Shown here piece by piece: positions 47,801-60,092 of a stretch of DNA of 64,000 bases. Within the stretch, counting starts at the first letter, position 1. The number at the start of each line of letters is the position of its first letter. Both the position numbers and the translations under genes were made by a program. The DNA lies in contig BCIA01000001.1 in NCBI GenBank assembly GCA_001599815.1, positions 872,934-936,933 of the forward strand. The letters are read 5' to 3'. The notes under the pieces were generated by a model that was not told where the DNA came from, searched no databases, and saw only the letters and a list, made by a program, of their open reading frames with translations. The stretch comes from Furcasterigmium furcatum (taxonomy: Eukaryota > Ascomycota > Sordariomycetes > Glomerellales > Plectosphaerellaceae).

Positions 47801-49592
47801 GCTCTGCCTATTGCCTTCGCTCCCACCAAGGCTTTCAACCATGCTCCTCGTCTCCACGGATATAGACTGATGCCTCTCCCAGGGTCTTGCCATGCGGTTG
47901 AGCGGCCCGGAATTGGACGAGTTTGTCGTCTCACCAGACACCGTCTGGGAGTCGGAGAGAATCGATGGCACGAAGCTCGCTCTCGCTCTGTCTGATAACG
48001 TGGTCTGCGTAAATGATCCGCTCCGCCGCGTCGTGCCCTCAGCCGAGCTGGCGCCCTCACTGGACACCTCGGCCGTGTCGAGCACATCGTTCGACAGCGT
48101 CGATCCCTCCGACATTCGGTTCGTGTTCTTCTGGCTGATCAGGTGGCTCTTGGCCACGCGATCGATGACCTTGAGCAGCTCATTCCTTTCCCTTTGACGG
48201 CCGATCATCATCGTCGGCAGGATGAAGAACGAGGAGACGTCCTTTTCGCCAATCGTCCACTTCTCCAGCGCCAGCCAGTCGCCATTGTTCATGAACTTCT
48301 GCACCTTGACCAGATCGTGCCGGAGGCCGCTGGCCGAGTGATACCGGTCGGTGACGCGCATGGCCGTGCATTTCTCGATGACGCGGTCCAGGACCGATGG
48401 CACGTCTTGACGCACCTTGGAAAGCCTGGGAATGCTGCCCTTTAGCACCGAGTGAACAATATCCAGGGGCGAGTCACCCTCGAACACCGGCTGTTGCGCC
48501 AGCAAGGTCCAGAAGATGACGCCGAGGGAGTAGATATCCGTCCGGCTATCCGGCTCGGCAGGCATGCGGCCAGTCTGCTCGGGGCTGATGTAGAGCAGCT
48601 TGTTTTTAGCGCCTAGTTCCTTGGAGAGATTTGACCATGCCGAGCTCTGCAGGCGGTTCTCAAAGGACCTGGTGCCCGTGCCGAGCGCAAAGAGCTTCAC
48701 CCGGTTCTTCTCGAGGTCGTAATGAAAGGCATCCGGCCTCAGCTCGCCGTGGGTGGCACCCTGGCCGTAGTGCAATATCTCCAAGCACTGTGTGGCACCG
48801 ATCGCAAAATCCAGGAACTGCAGGAGTCCAATGGGAGGATCCAGCTTGGTGGTCTCATCTCGATATGCTTCGAATCGGTCACCGGCCTTTCTCGTGCGGA
48901 AGAAGGCCGGGCCCATGTCTACCCAGTCAAAGAGCGCATTCTTGCCGGGGTGCTGGTATATGGCAACAATGATCTGACCGCGGTCTCCGGGCGCGGGCGG
49001 GAGGCGCACTAGATCTATAGGTTTGACGATGTGCTCGCCCTCGGGATCGACGGAGGTGATGAGATTCCTGGTAATGTGATACGTCCGCTCTTCGCGAAGA
49101 ATGTGATATGATATTCTCGCTACTACAGGTTCTTCGATGAACGGGGTTTCGACGCTGGAGGAGGGGATGGGCGGGGAGGTGGTCGAGAAGTCGCTGCCTC
49201 CGTCGCTTGCTAGATGGCCGCCTCCGAGGATGCCGGTCGAGTTTGGGTACTCGGAGGGGGAGGGTCGGCCGGACTGGAGCCTCGCGGCGGAGCTCGGGCT
49301 GGACGCGTGGTAAGGTGTTGGTGATGGCTGGGAGAACGGCGACACGAAGCGGGTTCCTATTGCGTGCCTGTGGAGAGCTGTCAGTGGGATCCCCGGCCCA
49401 AGAAGACGTCAAGCTGGACGGCGTCGGCAGAGCAGACAGGGCAGAGCAGAACAGGACGTACCAGGCATCATAGGTGTTATGGAAGGGCGGTTCCGTATCA
49501 TCCCAGGTGTATCCGGCTATCTGGCGGAGGCGCTCGTAGAGCCGCAACGGAGGATCATACTGATCGTCCGACGAGGAAACACCGTTGTCCAT
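41867..49592 (-). CDS. Group X-type hybrid histidine kinase (kinase-like, AAA ATPase, GAF, HisKA, HATPase, receiver)
   Basis: Exon 1 (49592-49462) and exon 2 (49367-41867), with a 94-nt GT-AG intron, give 2543 residues. The junction reads YDAW|HAIGTRF. A protein-kinase-like module lies at about 95-400. Its catalytic loop reads HGELRP (His250) instead of HRD, and its DFG position reads ALG, so it is probably a pseudokinase. A signalling ATPase follows, with Walker A GVAGLGKS (Lys603) and Walker B VCFVLDD. A long helical, TPR-like region leads to a GAF domain at about 1740-1900. HisKA has His1970 (NVSHELRTPLNGVIG). HATPase shows NNSLKFTENG, DTGIGIPP and GGSGLGLSI. The receiver has Asp2296 (LMDVQMPVLDG) and Lys in IAKPV. 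A disordered tail ends the protein. This matches the Mak2/Mak3-like group X, linked in yeasts to peroxide signalling. All phosphorelay residues are intact. Confidence 0.95.
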
Positions 49593-51599
49593 GATGTTGG
49601 CTGATCATATGCGATCCTGGTGGTTCCGGGGAGCTGTCTCTCGAGGATGGTAGAGGCGGTAGATATGGCGGTAGTCATGCACAGACGTTCGGCGTCATCC
49701 GGATCTGCTCTTGGGGACTGGCATGGTCGCTCTTCGAGGGTGTGAAGGTGTGTAGTTCCCGCCACTTCGTCACAAAGAGCCCGAGATGGTCGTCAAGAAG
49801 CCTGTGCGCGTCGTGTATGGAAGCTGCCTCCGTGTGCGACGTACAAAGCGCAGTTGTCCTTCGAGTGTCGGGCGTGTCTCTCAAGTCGTCACACCGCAGG
49901 CGTCTGCGAGTCGCTTGGGTGGGTGTGGTATCTCCGTCGACAGAGGTCTGTCGTCGATTCGGATCGTCGCCGTCGCCGTGAAAGCACCGCTATGCTCGGT
50001 GCTGATATGCAGCAGATCAGGTGCCCGACAGCCGGTCCAGATTCCCTCGGAACTCTAAGCTGGGACTGTATCGTATTTTCCCTGGCCGCTGAGGTTGTTC
50101 GCTAGTGCTGTCACTTCGTCGATGGATGGGGATGAGATTTTGGAAGAGGACCTAGACCGGCGCCGCATGTTCTGCGGGTTGTTTCTAGGGTGAATCCTTA
50201 GCGGCGGAGCCCACTGTAGAAACGCCGGGCCATCCATGAGAGAACCACCTCTGCATCCCACCGAGTGAGGTGCTTCGGGATCCACCTTGGCCCTCCGACA
50301 GGGGTTAGCTCAAGCTCCTTCTAGGCCACATCAGTCAACCCCATCATCGCTCACTCATCCTTCCCATCCTTCCCCCCTCCCGTCGACATGGGATGGACAT
50401 CCTCCTCGAGATATTCGGAGCACTAGCCAGTCTTCCCCGTCTGAGGGACGCCCAGAATCACCCCAGATCCAGTCGACAGGCGGTTCACGCGTCTCCCTGA
50501 CCACCATCGCCAATCAGTCCCAAGGTCGTCGGTCCCCCCTCGTCCACCACCAACGGCCACACGTCACCATTAGCCACGATACCCCTGGCTGCAGCGATTG
50601 GCAGGGCACGAACCGTCGTTTGTCGCAGCCCAGCCCGATCCACACACCTTCCCATCCTCCAACGTCGGCAAGTCGGGTGCGCTTAACCTTCGTCTGGCCT
50701 CACGGCCTTCCTTACTCATCGCAAGCCAAAGCCCACGACAGTGAAAGACGGGAGCTGATCACATCCCGTACCCCCCTCGGCATGATCCGTAGATTCGTAT
50801 GTATTCCTCTCCTGTCACCTATGTAATTACCTCCCAAGCCAAGCTTTCCGAGAAACCCACCACGACGGTGGTAGTTTATCCACTATCCTGTATTTTCGGT
50901 TCCCCCCTTCCGCACGGAAGCCCAAGGCCTAAGTACTGTCTGCTCCTCCGTCTGCTTCCCGTCTCTCCGACGACCATCAAGGAATCTCGAAGCCACCTGG
51001 AAGTGGAAACAGATGCTTCCAGGCCCAACCGTTTCCCCCCCAATGGTGATGTCACTTTCCGAAGCGATCAAGGGCGAGAGAATGTACGAGGGCGCCACCG
51101 AAATGCCACCCCGTATCCCAGCGCAATCTGCTTTACCAAGAACGCGAGCCAATCACAGGAAGCCATCTCGGCCGATTGTCTGTGCTACCACCTCACTTCA
51201 GCCGGACAAACCAGTTTTCGTACTGAAGAAAAGTACATACATCACGGCGGGAACGGGGCAGGGGAAAGAGCGCAATCAAGCCCGTATCTTGGATATCCTT
51301 CATTCGTCTGTCTATTCATGACACAACTGTGCTCGTCTAAATGCCTTCATCCGTCTCATCGACCTCTTCGTTTTGTATATAAAACCCGTCTTCTAGAGAG
51401 AGCATGGCCCTCCTTCGAGCCAACTCGCGTCTTCGAGCAAACTCCCTGGTATCCTTCAAATGCACGATGGGCCGTCACCTACTCAATGGCGCCGGTCCGG
51501 GCGAGGCCCTATTCCCGCGCCGCGCTCTCCTGAAAACCCGCGGCATATCTCATGACAAATTCTGAAAGCCCCTCTCCCCCACAGAACCAACGTACATAC
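49593..51599. other. Gene-free spacer: promoter of the group X kinase and 3' flank of the mutase
   Basis: About 2.0 kb without a recognisable protein. The kinase leader should lie just above 49593 on the minus strand. A plus-strand TATATAAAA is present at 51376-51384, followed by a short frame discussed in the findings. No repeat or RNA gene was recognised. Confidence 0.5.
51376..51384 (+). promoter_or_regulatory. TATA-box-like sequence pointing into the mutase 3' end
   Basis: A perfect TATATAAAA on the plus strand, about 215 bases from the mutase stop on the other strand. If used, it would drive transcription antisense to the mutase. Only the sequence match supports it. Confidence 0.2.
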
Positions 51600-53512
51600 T
51601 TAGTTGGCCTTGGAGGACTTGCGGCTGTGAGCAGGCTGGGAAGCCTTGGAGGCGGCGCGCTCCCGGTTGGGGAGGCTGGTAGAGGTGGGAGCGAAGACGA
51701 AGCTCTGAGCAAGGCGACGCTCGGTGTTCTGGCGAGTGTTGACGAAGTCGGGGTAGTTGAGGGTCAGCTCGACGGATCCCGAGACGATCGCATCGGCAGC
51801 CTCCACACCGAGCATGAACGAGTGGTCCTGGTTGCCGACCTCGTACCTCCACGAGCCGAAGCGGCCACGGGAGTAGATGCCGAGATCCTCCAGCTTGGGC
51901 AGGAGCTGGGTGAGGACGCCCTCGCGCTCGAGGGAGGGAGTGGGGTAGCCGTGGTCGAAGCGGCGGTGGTAGGTGGAGACGATCTCGTCCTCGGGGTTGA
52001 TCATCTCGGTGTTGATGAGACCCTGGATGCAGTCCTTGAGGAGGTTCTCCTCGTCGACGGGCTTCATCGAGGACTGCGACACCTCCAGCATGATGGACCA
52101 GTAGGGGCCCTCCTTGGCATCAGAGGACGCGGCCTTGGAGCCGTCGGCCAGGTAGAGGGTGGGCAGCTTGACGCCAGCCTCGGGCTGGTTGTAGGGAGAG
52201 TAGTTGGAGAAGATGGTGGCGCGGTAGAAGGGGCAGTTGTCCTCGGGGAAGTACAGCCAGCACTTGTCGCCGATGCGCTCGGGGCGCTCGCCGCGGAGGC
52301 CGACACCGATGACGTGGGTGGTCGAGTAGAACAGGCCCTTGGACAGCTTGACCAGCTCCTGGTTGCCCATCTTCTCAACCAGCGAGTCGACGGCCATGGT
52401 GGAGATGAGGGTGTTGTACTTGACGGTGGTGCCGTCGGCGAGGGTGACCTTCTTGCCCTCGGCATCGACCTTCTCGACGGCGGACTTCTTGCCGAAGCGC
52501 TTCTTCTCCTTGGGGAGGGTGTCGGCGACGGCAATCCAGATGCCACCAGTGCCATCGCGGGCAGGGAAGCGGAAAGTGGCGTTGGGACCCCAGTTGCCGG
52601 CGACCTTGTTCAGGACGACGTTCTTGGTGATGAGCTTCAGGTTGGGAGCGGCGACACGCTCACCGAGCCAGGCGCATTGCATCTAGGGTATGTGAGCGTC
52701 TGCTCTCGACAAGCCGTGTTTCTCGGCGGAATTGGGCAAACTGACCTTGGTGGTGGGGACAGCCCAGACCTTGTAGTTGTAGGGGCGCATGAAGATGTCG
52801 GCAACACCCTCGCCCATGTTGCGGACGATCCACTCGTCGAAATCCTTGGGCTTAGTGTTCGCAACGCGGCACTCAAGAGCGGAATCGATGAGGCCGTCCA
52901 TGCAGATGACCTGGTCCTCCTTGGGCAGCATGGAGATGTTGTTCTGGAAGGGGTAAGGGACCCAGAGGCCCTTGTAGCGGACGTAGGAGATGCGCTGGTG
53001 GGTGAACCAGTCATCGTCCTTGGGCAGCGCCTCGTTGATGCAATCGTCGAAGTACTTGTAGTGGGAGAAGATGACGTGGCCGCCGACATCGTAGAGCTGC
53101 GGGCGAAGAGCGAGGTCAGCTAGGCTGTGGTGTCTGGAAGGGAGCGAGGGAGGGAGGGAGAGGCTGGCAGGGACTTACGAAGCCTTCGGGGGTGACATCG
53201 GTAGAGGCAAGACCACCGGCCTTCTCCTCGGAGTCGAGGATCAACCACGAGGGGCCGTTCTGGAGGCTGGTGTCAGCAATCGAGGGGTGCGGTCGAGGTC
53301 AGGCGGTGAAGACGAACGAGGTGGTTCAGGCGCTTGGCGGCACCCAGGCCAGTAGGGCCTGCGCCGATGATGAGAACGTCAACGTTGCTGGAAGAAGGGA
53401 GAGTATTAGCCGGCGAACAAAGAAGCATCCTCGCGCGTGTCCCCCGGGTCATTGAGGGCATTTGGGCGAGGCATGCTGATCGGGCGGTGAACCAAACTCA
53501 CATCTCGGCCAT
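51600..53512 (-). CDS. UDP-galactopyranose mutase
   Basis: Five exons (53512-53502, 53387-53318, 53259-53179, 53096-52746, 52682-51600) give 531 residues. All introns are GT-AG, 58-114 nt. This FAD enzyme interconverts UDP-galactopyranose and UDP-galactofuranose in the cytosol, the first step to galactofuranose in fungal cell walls and glycans. The FAD motif GAGPTG starts at Gly12. The mobile-loop region is DVGGHVIFSHYKYFDD (His61, His66). Other family blocks are MRPYNYKVWAVPTTK, RFPARDGTGGIW, CWLYFPEDNCPFYRATIFSNYSP, YHRRFDHGYPTPSLERE and GSWRYEVGNQDHSFMLG. It is a fungal-type mutase, some 20 residues longer than Aspergillus enzymes because of a Ser/Lys-rich tail. The first coding exon is only 11 nt. 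It is divergent from a sugar transporter gene, the arrangement expected of the galactofuranose pair (ugmA/glfA type). Confidence 0.96.
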
Positions 53513-56500
53513 GGTGGGGGAAGTCTTGGGGGATGCGGACGAAGCTGTTTGCTTGACAGCGATGAACGAGCGGTGCGAACAGCAAGCCGTAGGCAGGAGA
53601 TGCGGGGTGAAGAGAGATGTGAGGTTCTCGAGAAGCACCGGGTCCTAGCGAAAACAAAAGCTGTTGCTGGGTATGATCAATGGCGCGCGCGTTGCCGTAG
53701 ATATGGTTTAGTTCCAGGGGGGAGAAAAGGAGAGGGCAGTCGGTAGCAGATGGAGGGGCCAAATTATTTTTCGGCAGGGGTCGGGGTCGCAGCAGGTGTG
53801 GTCGTCCCCCCCTTCCTGCCAATGCTGGCCCGTTCCCACCACCCGACCTCCATGGTGTGGGGCTACCTGCTAGGTACAGTTTGAGCTTGGCGTGAAGACC
53901 CGCAACGCTGGAAGTCATCACCGTGAATTCTTCTCTCCGGCTCGGACTCTCATGTACCACTCGGCGAACACATCATCTGAACTCTCCTCCCAGCCGCCGG
54001 CCTCTCGCCACTGTTTATTTTTACTACAAGTATCTTCCCCCATCCTCCCACCAGCCTTCGACGACGCGGAGACTAGACATTTGCATCGCCTCCCCGCCTG
54101 GCCAGCCAGGCCCAACCACGGCGAAACAGCAATAATAGGTGACAACCCCTTTCGACCCTCCACCAATACTCGTACGGAGACGCCTATATGTAGAACCACA
54201 CACCTCGCGGAAAGCTTGCTTGAGAGAGGCACGCCAGGTCCCAGGCTCGCAATCCAATGTTCCAACAATGGCAATAAGACGGAGCCCCATGGCTGGCAGC
54301 AGGCCAAAGCTTGGATCTGCGTGAGAGGAGGACACCTGGACGCCCAGTTCCAAGGAATGCCACCTGTTCCCCCCTTTTCAACCTCTTTCCGACCCTCACT
54401 GGACCCCACTGTTGTCCGGCGCCGTTGGCCTGTTGGAATCCGGATTGCGCAATGGACACTCCCCGGCATGATAGTTTGTTCCTGACTCCCGCTGCACAGT
54501 ACTTGTAGGGGGTTTGTCTCACCGTCGTCCCGCCTCGTGCTATCCTCGCGACGATCGCGACTTCGTCTTCCTGCCAGCTCTTCTTCTGCGCCTGTCACAC
54601 GTCTCATGATGAGGGGAGTTCACCCACGGCTCCCACCAGCAAAATCTCTGGTTCTGGCGAAGGTCCAAGCTCAACGGGATGAGGTCTGGCAAACACCGGC
54701 CAGGGATCTTTGCGGCTAGAGGCACCCAGCGTCACAACGGGGAAAAGCATCTCATTAAGCCACGAAAGCCTCATACTTGGCATCAAGCTTGAAGAAGACC
54801 TTCCATGCCCGACATCCTGGCCCGTTTCAAGATCTGACGGATTGGCATTCGCCCTAGCACGTCCAGATTGCCGCGAGGCTACTGCCAAGTTTAATGACAC
54901 ACCGTCGGCGCAATCTCATTGGAAATTGAGTCCAATTACAGCGCAACATCGCCGCCCAGTTAACAACGCGCCACTGCACTCATCGTCACATCAACAAGCA
55001 AGCCTGGACCTCGATCGTCTTGCCTGATCCTGATTACTGTCCGTGGTGCGCGATCCACAGACTTGGCTTTGCTTCATCCGATAGAAGGTTATTCAGAGCC
55101 TCCCAAATACATCCATACATACCCGCAGCAGCAGGAAGCAGCGGGCCGCCGCCGGTGCCCATCGATGATAGATTGCGCAATCCTGGATGACAGCCCGCTT
55201 CCCGCCGTGGGCTGCAAAGAAATGACGCTGATCGAGCTGCCATCTCGGCTATGCACAGCGATCATCACCCTTGAAATTGGCTTGCCGGCACGAAACAATC
55301 ATCACCGATAAGGCAACAAGGCCATGTTGTGGACAGGGCCGCGATGTCCAGAATGAGCAGGTAACCGCTTGGCATTTCCCGAAAAGAAACAACCGACACG
55401 GCAGTTCACCGTCCCCCTGGGCCACGCCGCCATGACGATGACGGTCAAGCCGCTGGGATGGCATGACGATCATCCTGTCGACGTCCAGTCGTCATCTTGA
55501 CATGTGTGGTCCAAATTTCCCAGCCTCGCTCAGAGAGCCGATCTGGGACGTCCCAGATGCGTTACACTGCGCCATTGGCGCAACGGCATCATGTCAGGGA
55601 TTTCATCGAGAGCTTGACAAAGGCTCTTCGACACTTGAAACACGCAAACTGGATCTCTCGCCGATCGGGATCGGCTTCAACGCGCGGCATGCAAGCACAC
55701 ACCCGGCGAGCTCGCCGCCATGTCCCAAAATCTCAAACGACAGTCTTGGAAGGCGTGGCTATGCCGGCTGGATCGTCTCGACGCTAGCTCACGCCGTCAC
55801 GAATCTACAGCGTAACCCGCTCGACGGCGCGGCTCGTTGCTACAACAGGACGAAGGAACTTACATCGGCCGTTCTATTTACGGCCGACCTGTCAGAATGC
55901 ACAGCCGCGCGACTCTTCCTCTCCGTGCCCTCGAGGCTCAATCCGATATCCTGAAGAGGTCTCACTGATCTTCAGCTGTAGTTCAGATAACGTAGGGATG
56001 ACATGATCTTCTTCAGTCTACTACTGCAGCAGTGGAAATCTTGCTTCGTCAAGGTCCCGCTCGGAGCTGCGCAACACTTCGAAGCGCTCATAGCCGAGCT
56101 GAATTCGAGAGCCATGCCAATTGACATTTACTTGTACATTTTCAGGAAGATATCTTCCGATGCCAACCAAGTTTGCCAAGGGAACAGTATTGCACGTCGT
56201 CGCAGGTCGCATGTGAGACTTACACGGTCATTGTCCAGCAACAGTGAGACGGAAAGAGGCTGACGGGACGGCTGCGGCAGTGACCGCCCCCTGCACGATG
56301 CACGGAATTCTGGAACCGGGGAAAGTCTGGGCTTTGGGACTCCGAGAATGAAGCCTCGCCAGAGCCAAGACCTGGTAAGCCACTTTCTTCGGGCCCTCAT
56401 TGCGTGGAAATCCCAGCTGGGCGCAAGCCCATCCGGCCTAGTGAGGTCGCCTGGAATCGAATAGTCGACTTTTCCATCTACAGCATTCTCATCAGAGTCC

Positions 56501-58682
56501 GCCGAACCTGGGGTTGCACCTTTTCGGCGCGTGACAGCGCGGGTGACGGTTCCGGCGTGTTGCAAGATTGAGGTCGACCCGGAACATAGGCATTGCAGGA
56601 ACAGCCTCACTTCATGGGGGCAGTGGGTGCAGTGCCTTCCACGAGCCGTGCTCCCAAGCTCTTGCCGGGTTGACTTGACTTGAGTCTCATGATGTGGCCT
56701 GGCCACGTCTGAAGTTGACGGCGGTGGACCATCTTGGCATCGGCCAGCGTCTGATCATGGTTACGTGTATACTGTGGGTGCCGTGGGCATTCTGGGCCCC
56801 TATCGCATCGATATCCGGACAAGCTCCACGATCATCATTCGACAGAAGCAGCGTTGGCATGCTCGACTTTGACGTCTCTTCATCGGTCCATCCCAATCCG
56901 TATGCCGACTCGAGAGGGAGGCGCTGGCAAGAAGGCGGCGAAGCAACGTTGAAGGACGCATACGAACGTCTTGGATCCGAGACATCGGTGTCAGTGGTCT
57001 GGAATGGAAGGCATCGTGGAATGGGTTCCGTTTTGAGCCTCACCGCGGGGTACGCTTCGAGAATCCGTTGCCGAGCTGACTTGGCAGCCTCAACCGAAAA
57101 CGCCAGCCATGCAGGTTGTCGCGGCCCATCGAGTCAAGGTACTGGAAGGGTTGATGTACCTGACAGATAGGGGCAACTGACCTCTTGTCCAGGCGGCTGT
57201 AGCCTCATCACGTCAGAGAGGACCCCTTTTCTTTACCCCTATTCGCAGCCGTGCATGGTTGATTGTGCCCAGGGAGCCTGTGTCAATGCGACTCTGTGGG
57301 CTCCAGCAACGTGGGCAGCAGAGGCGCTTGATTTGTCCCTGGGACTCGGCGGAGGGGGTTCCTGGTCGTGGTTCATGGACATATGTAGGCACTCACATGT
57401 GTACCGGCGACCGCCATTTCCTGTCATGCGGCAGTCACGAATATTTACAAGGAGCGAGATGAGCAGATCTACATGCGCTATGCGGCACCTTGACTATGGA
57501 TCTCTGGACCTGGTGGCTCTCTCAGGAAAGCCCCTGAACATCTTTGGAGCCGTCAGGAGAAATAACGGGCGACGAGGCGCAGCAGGGCACGTTTGCCGCT
57601 GCCTTCCTCGTGTCGCCTCCATGGGGTAGCGGTACCAGAGGCCGGCTCCTGTGGCTTGTGCAAACCGTAAACGGCTCGACCCGAGGCGGTCACAGTACAT
57701 TGGCAGTCCGACGGCCTGGGCTGTCGGGGGTATGTCGCGGCTGCATTCAGTCGGTCCCTGACGGGGGATACGGGGACAGCCATGTGGGAATCGCTCAGGG
57801 GCTCGGCAGCTTATCGAGTTGGCTGGCCTGTAAGAAGCGGCCGAATGGGTGGAAGGGTTTTATTTGCTGGGACAAATGACGACTGGCACCCACTACAGCG
57901 TTGCCGTGGTCCCCTGAGGAAGCGCGACGACAGCGCTAGGGGTGGGCTGCTCCCCCATCGTTCGCGTGCTGACTCGACCGACCAGAGTTTTCACAGGGCA
58001 AAAGGCTGGAATCCTGGCTTCTCGCACGCCCAGACCCCACTACTGCCACCCCGGCAAGTCAAGAAGGTCGGCTTTTCTTCCCACTCGGCACCCTTCTGCA
58101 ATCTCCCTCTCCCTCTTTTCCTCCAACCCACCCACCAGGACTCGACGCCCACGCCCACGCCCCCCAGCCCCGGAGACAAGAAGAACGAGGCCAGCTTCAC
58201 TCCGGCAGCCTTTCTCGCACTCTTCTTCGCTCCCTCTCCCTTTTTCATATTCTTCTCTTCAGTTCCCACCCAGCTCAGTCAGTCACGCCAACCGCCGCGC
58301 TTCGTTCTCGCGACAAGCCTCACCAGCAGACGACGGTCCTGACCAGGTGTTGAACTCCTTTTTTATACTGGGACTTCCCGATTGCACTCTGTTACAGAGG
58401 TCGCACCCCACGGTCGCACCTTTTTTTGACAAGTGCTTGGCTCGTCCTGTCCACTCGCTCCCCCCTAAATTTTGTCCCTGTTTGCGCGTCCCCCTGATCG
58501 AGGAGGTCCATCTCAGCCACCAGTACATCTTCGAGACACGATCCTCGTCGACGAAAACGATTCCTCCTACGCGCACGGCACAATATTGCACGAGCCGACG
58601 ACCATAACGAACACGACAATTCACCTTAATCTAATTTCTCCCACCCAACAACCTCCCGTCGCTACACGCACCAGCCGTCACA
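53513..58682. promoter_or_regulatory. 5.2-kb divergent spacer between mutase and transporter
   Basis: No protein was recognised on either strand. From about 57900 to 58682 the plus strand is strongly C/T-rich and reads like the promoter and leader of the transporter gene. The leader of the mutase lies just above 53513 on the other strand. Frames of 150-190 codons in the middle (for example 55463-55954, 56128-56706 and 56694-57170) overlap each other on both strands and show no domain. Confidence 0.5.
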
Positions 58683-60092
58683 ATGTCTGCCGGCGACGAG
58701 AAGCAACGCATCTCGGGCGAGGTCCCTCGCGGCGAGAAGGGCTCCGTCCTCCCAACCATCAACCCGGCCGCTGAGAAGCTCCAGCAGCCTCCCAAGGCCG
58801 CCATCCACCCTGCTCTCTATGTCGCGTGAGTTGCACCCCGAGAGCACCCAGCGCCGCCTGCGGCCCAGGTACAATTGACTGACCTGTCTTCTCCTCCTCA
58901 GGGTCTGGATCAGCTTGTCCTCCTCGGTCATCCTGTTCAACAAATGGATTCTCGATACCCTCAACTTCCGTAAGCCACGGTCCTCAACGAATTGTCACGT
59001 CCGAACACACTGCTGACTCTGTTGCCAAAGGCTACCCCGTCATCCTCACCACCTACCATCTCATCTTCGCCACGCTCATGACCCAGACCCTCGCCCGATG
59101 GACTACCCTGCTGGACGGCCGCAAGACGGTCAAGATGACCAGCCGTGTCTACGTCCGCGCCATTGTCCCCATCGGCGTCTTCTTCAGCTTGAGTTTGATC
59201 TGCGGTAACCTGACCTACCTCTACCTGTCCGTTGCTTTCATCCAGATGCTCAAGGTAAGACCGCGCTTCTCCGACAATGTCGAGAACAATTTGACTGACA
59301 GGGCACTTCCAGGCCACCACCCCCGTCGCCGTCCTGCTCGCCGGCTGGTCTCTCGGCGTCTCCTCCCCGAACCTCAAGGTCTTCCTGAACGTCTCGGTCA
59401 TCGTCGTGGGTGTCATCATTGCCTCCATCGGCGAGATCAAGTTCGTCTGGATCGGTGTCATCTACCAGATCGGCGGTGTCATCTTCGAGGCCCTGCGCCT
59501 GACCATGGTCCAGCGCCTGCTCAGCTCCGCCGACTACAAGATGGATCCCCTGGTCTCGCTGTACTACTTCGCCCCCATCTGCGCGCTCATGAACTTCGTC
59601 GTCGCCGTGGTCTGGGAGGTGCCCCGCTGCTCCATGGAGGAGGTCTACAACGTCGGCCTCGTCACCTTCTTCCTCAACGGCTTGTGCGCGTTCCTCCTGA
59701 ATGTGTCCGTCGTCTTCCTCATCGGCAAGACCTCCTCCCTCGTCCTCACCCTCTGCGGTGTGCTCAAGGATGTCATGCTTGTCGCCGCCTCGATGGCGAT
59801 CTGGGGCACCGAGGTCACCGGCCTGCAGTTCTTCGGCTACAGTCTCGCGCTCGGCGGCATGGTCTACTACAAGCTCGGCTTCGAGCAGCTGAGGGGCTAC
59901 TTCGGCGAAGGCTCCCGCCAGTGGGCCGAGTTCGGCCAGCGCAAGCCCGTCCTGCGCAGGCTCAGCATCATTGTCCTCTCGATCCTGACCTTCCTCTGGA
60001 TCCTCAGCCAGATCGCCCCGGTCTACATTCCCGAGGACGCTCAGCAGCTCATGCACGGCGTGAGCGATCGCGTCGGCGGCACCAAGTCATAG
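58683..60092 (+). CDS. Sugar-phosphate/nucleotide-sugar transporter (TPT family), candidate UDP-galactofuranose transporter
   Basis: Four exons (58683-58825, 58902-58969, 59031-59254, 59313-60092) with GT-AG introns of 58-76 nt give 404 residues. The cytosolic N-terminus is polar. About ten hydrophobic segments follow, starting ALYVAVWISLSSSVILFNKWI, with the TPT-family feature NKWILDTLNF...YPVILTTYHL. Other family-like blocks are LYLSVAFIQMLKATTPVAVL, GEIKFVWIGVIYQIGG, RLTMVQRLL, KTSSLVLTLCGVLKD and GGMVYYK. The family exchanges nucleotide sugars or sugar phosphates across Golgi or ER membranes. Divergent placement next to UDP-galactopyranose mutase matches the known neighbours ugmA/ugtA and glfA/glfB in Aspergillus, so Golgi import of UDP-galactofuranose is the best guess. 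Family is firm, substrate is inferred from context. Confidence 0.88.

Noticed and set aside
51552..53123. 523-codon frame antisense to the mutase; similar antisense frames over the permease (23779-25182), trehalase (26666-27859) and large kinase (43088-44251)
   Set aside because: They mirror strongly GC-biased third positions of real genes and cross the introns of those genes; products are Gly/Asp/Glu/Val-rich shadows.
55463..57170. Three frames of 158-192 codons in the mutase/transporter spacer
   Set aside because: They lie on both strands, overlap other frames, and show no domain or splice signals leading to a larger protein.
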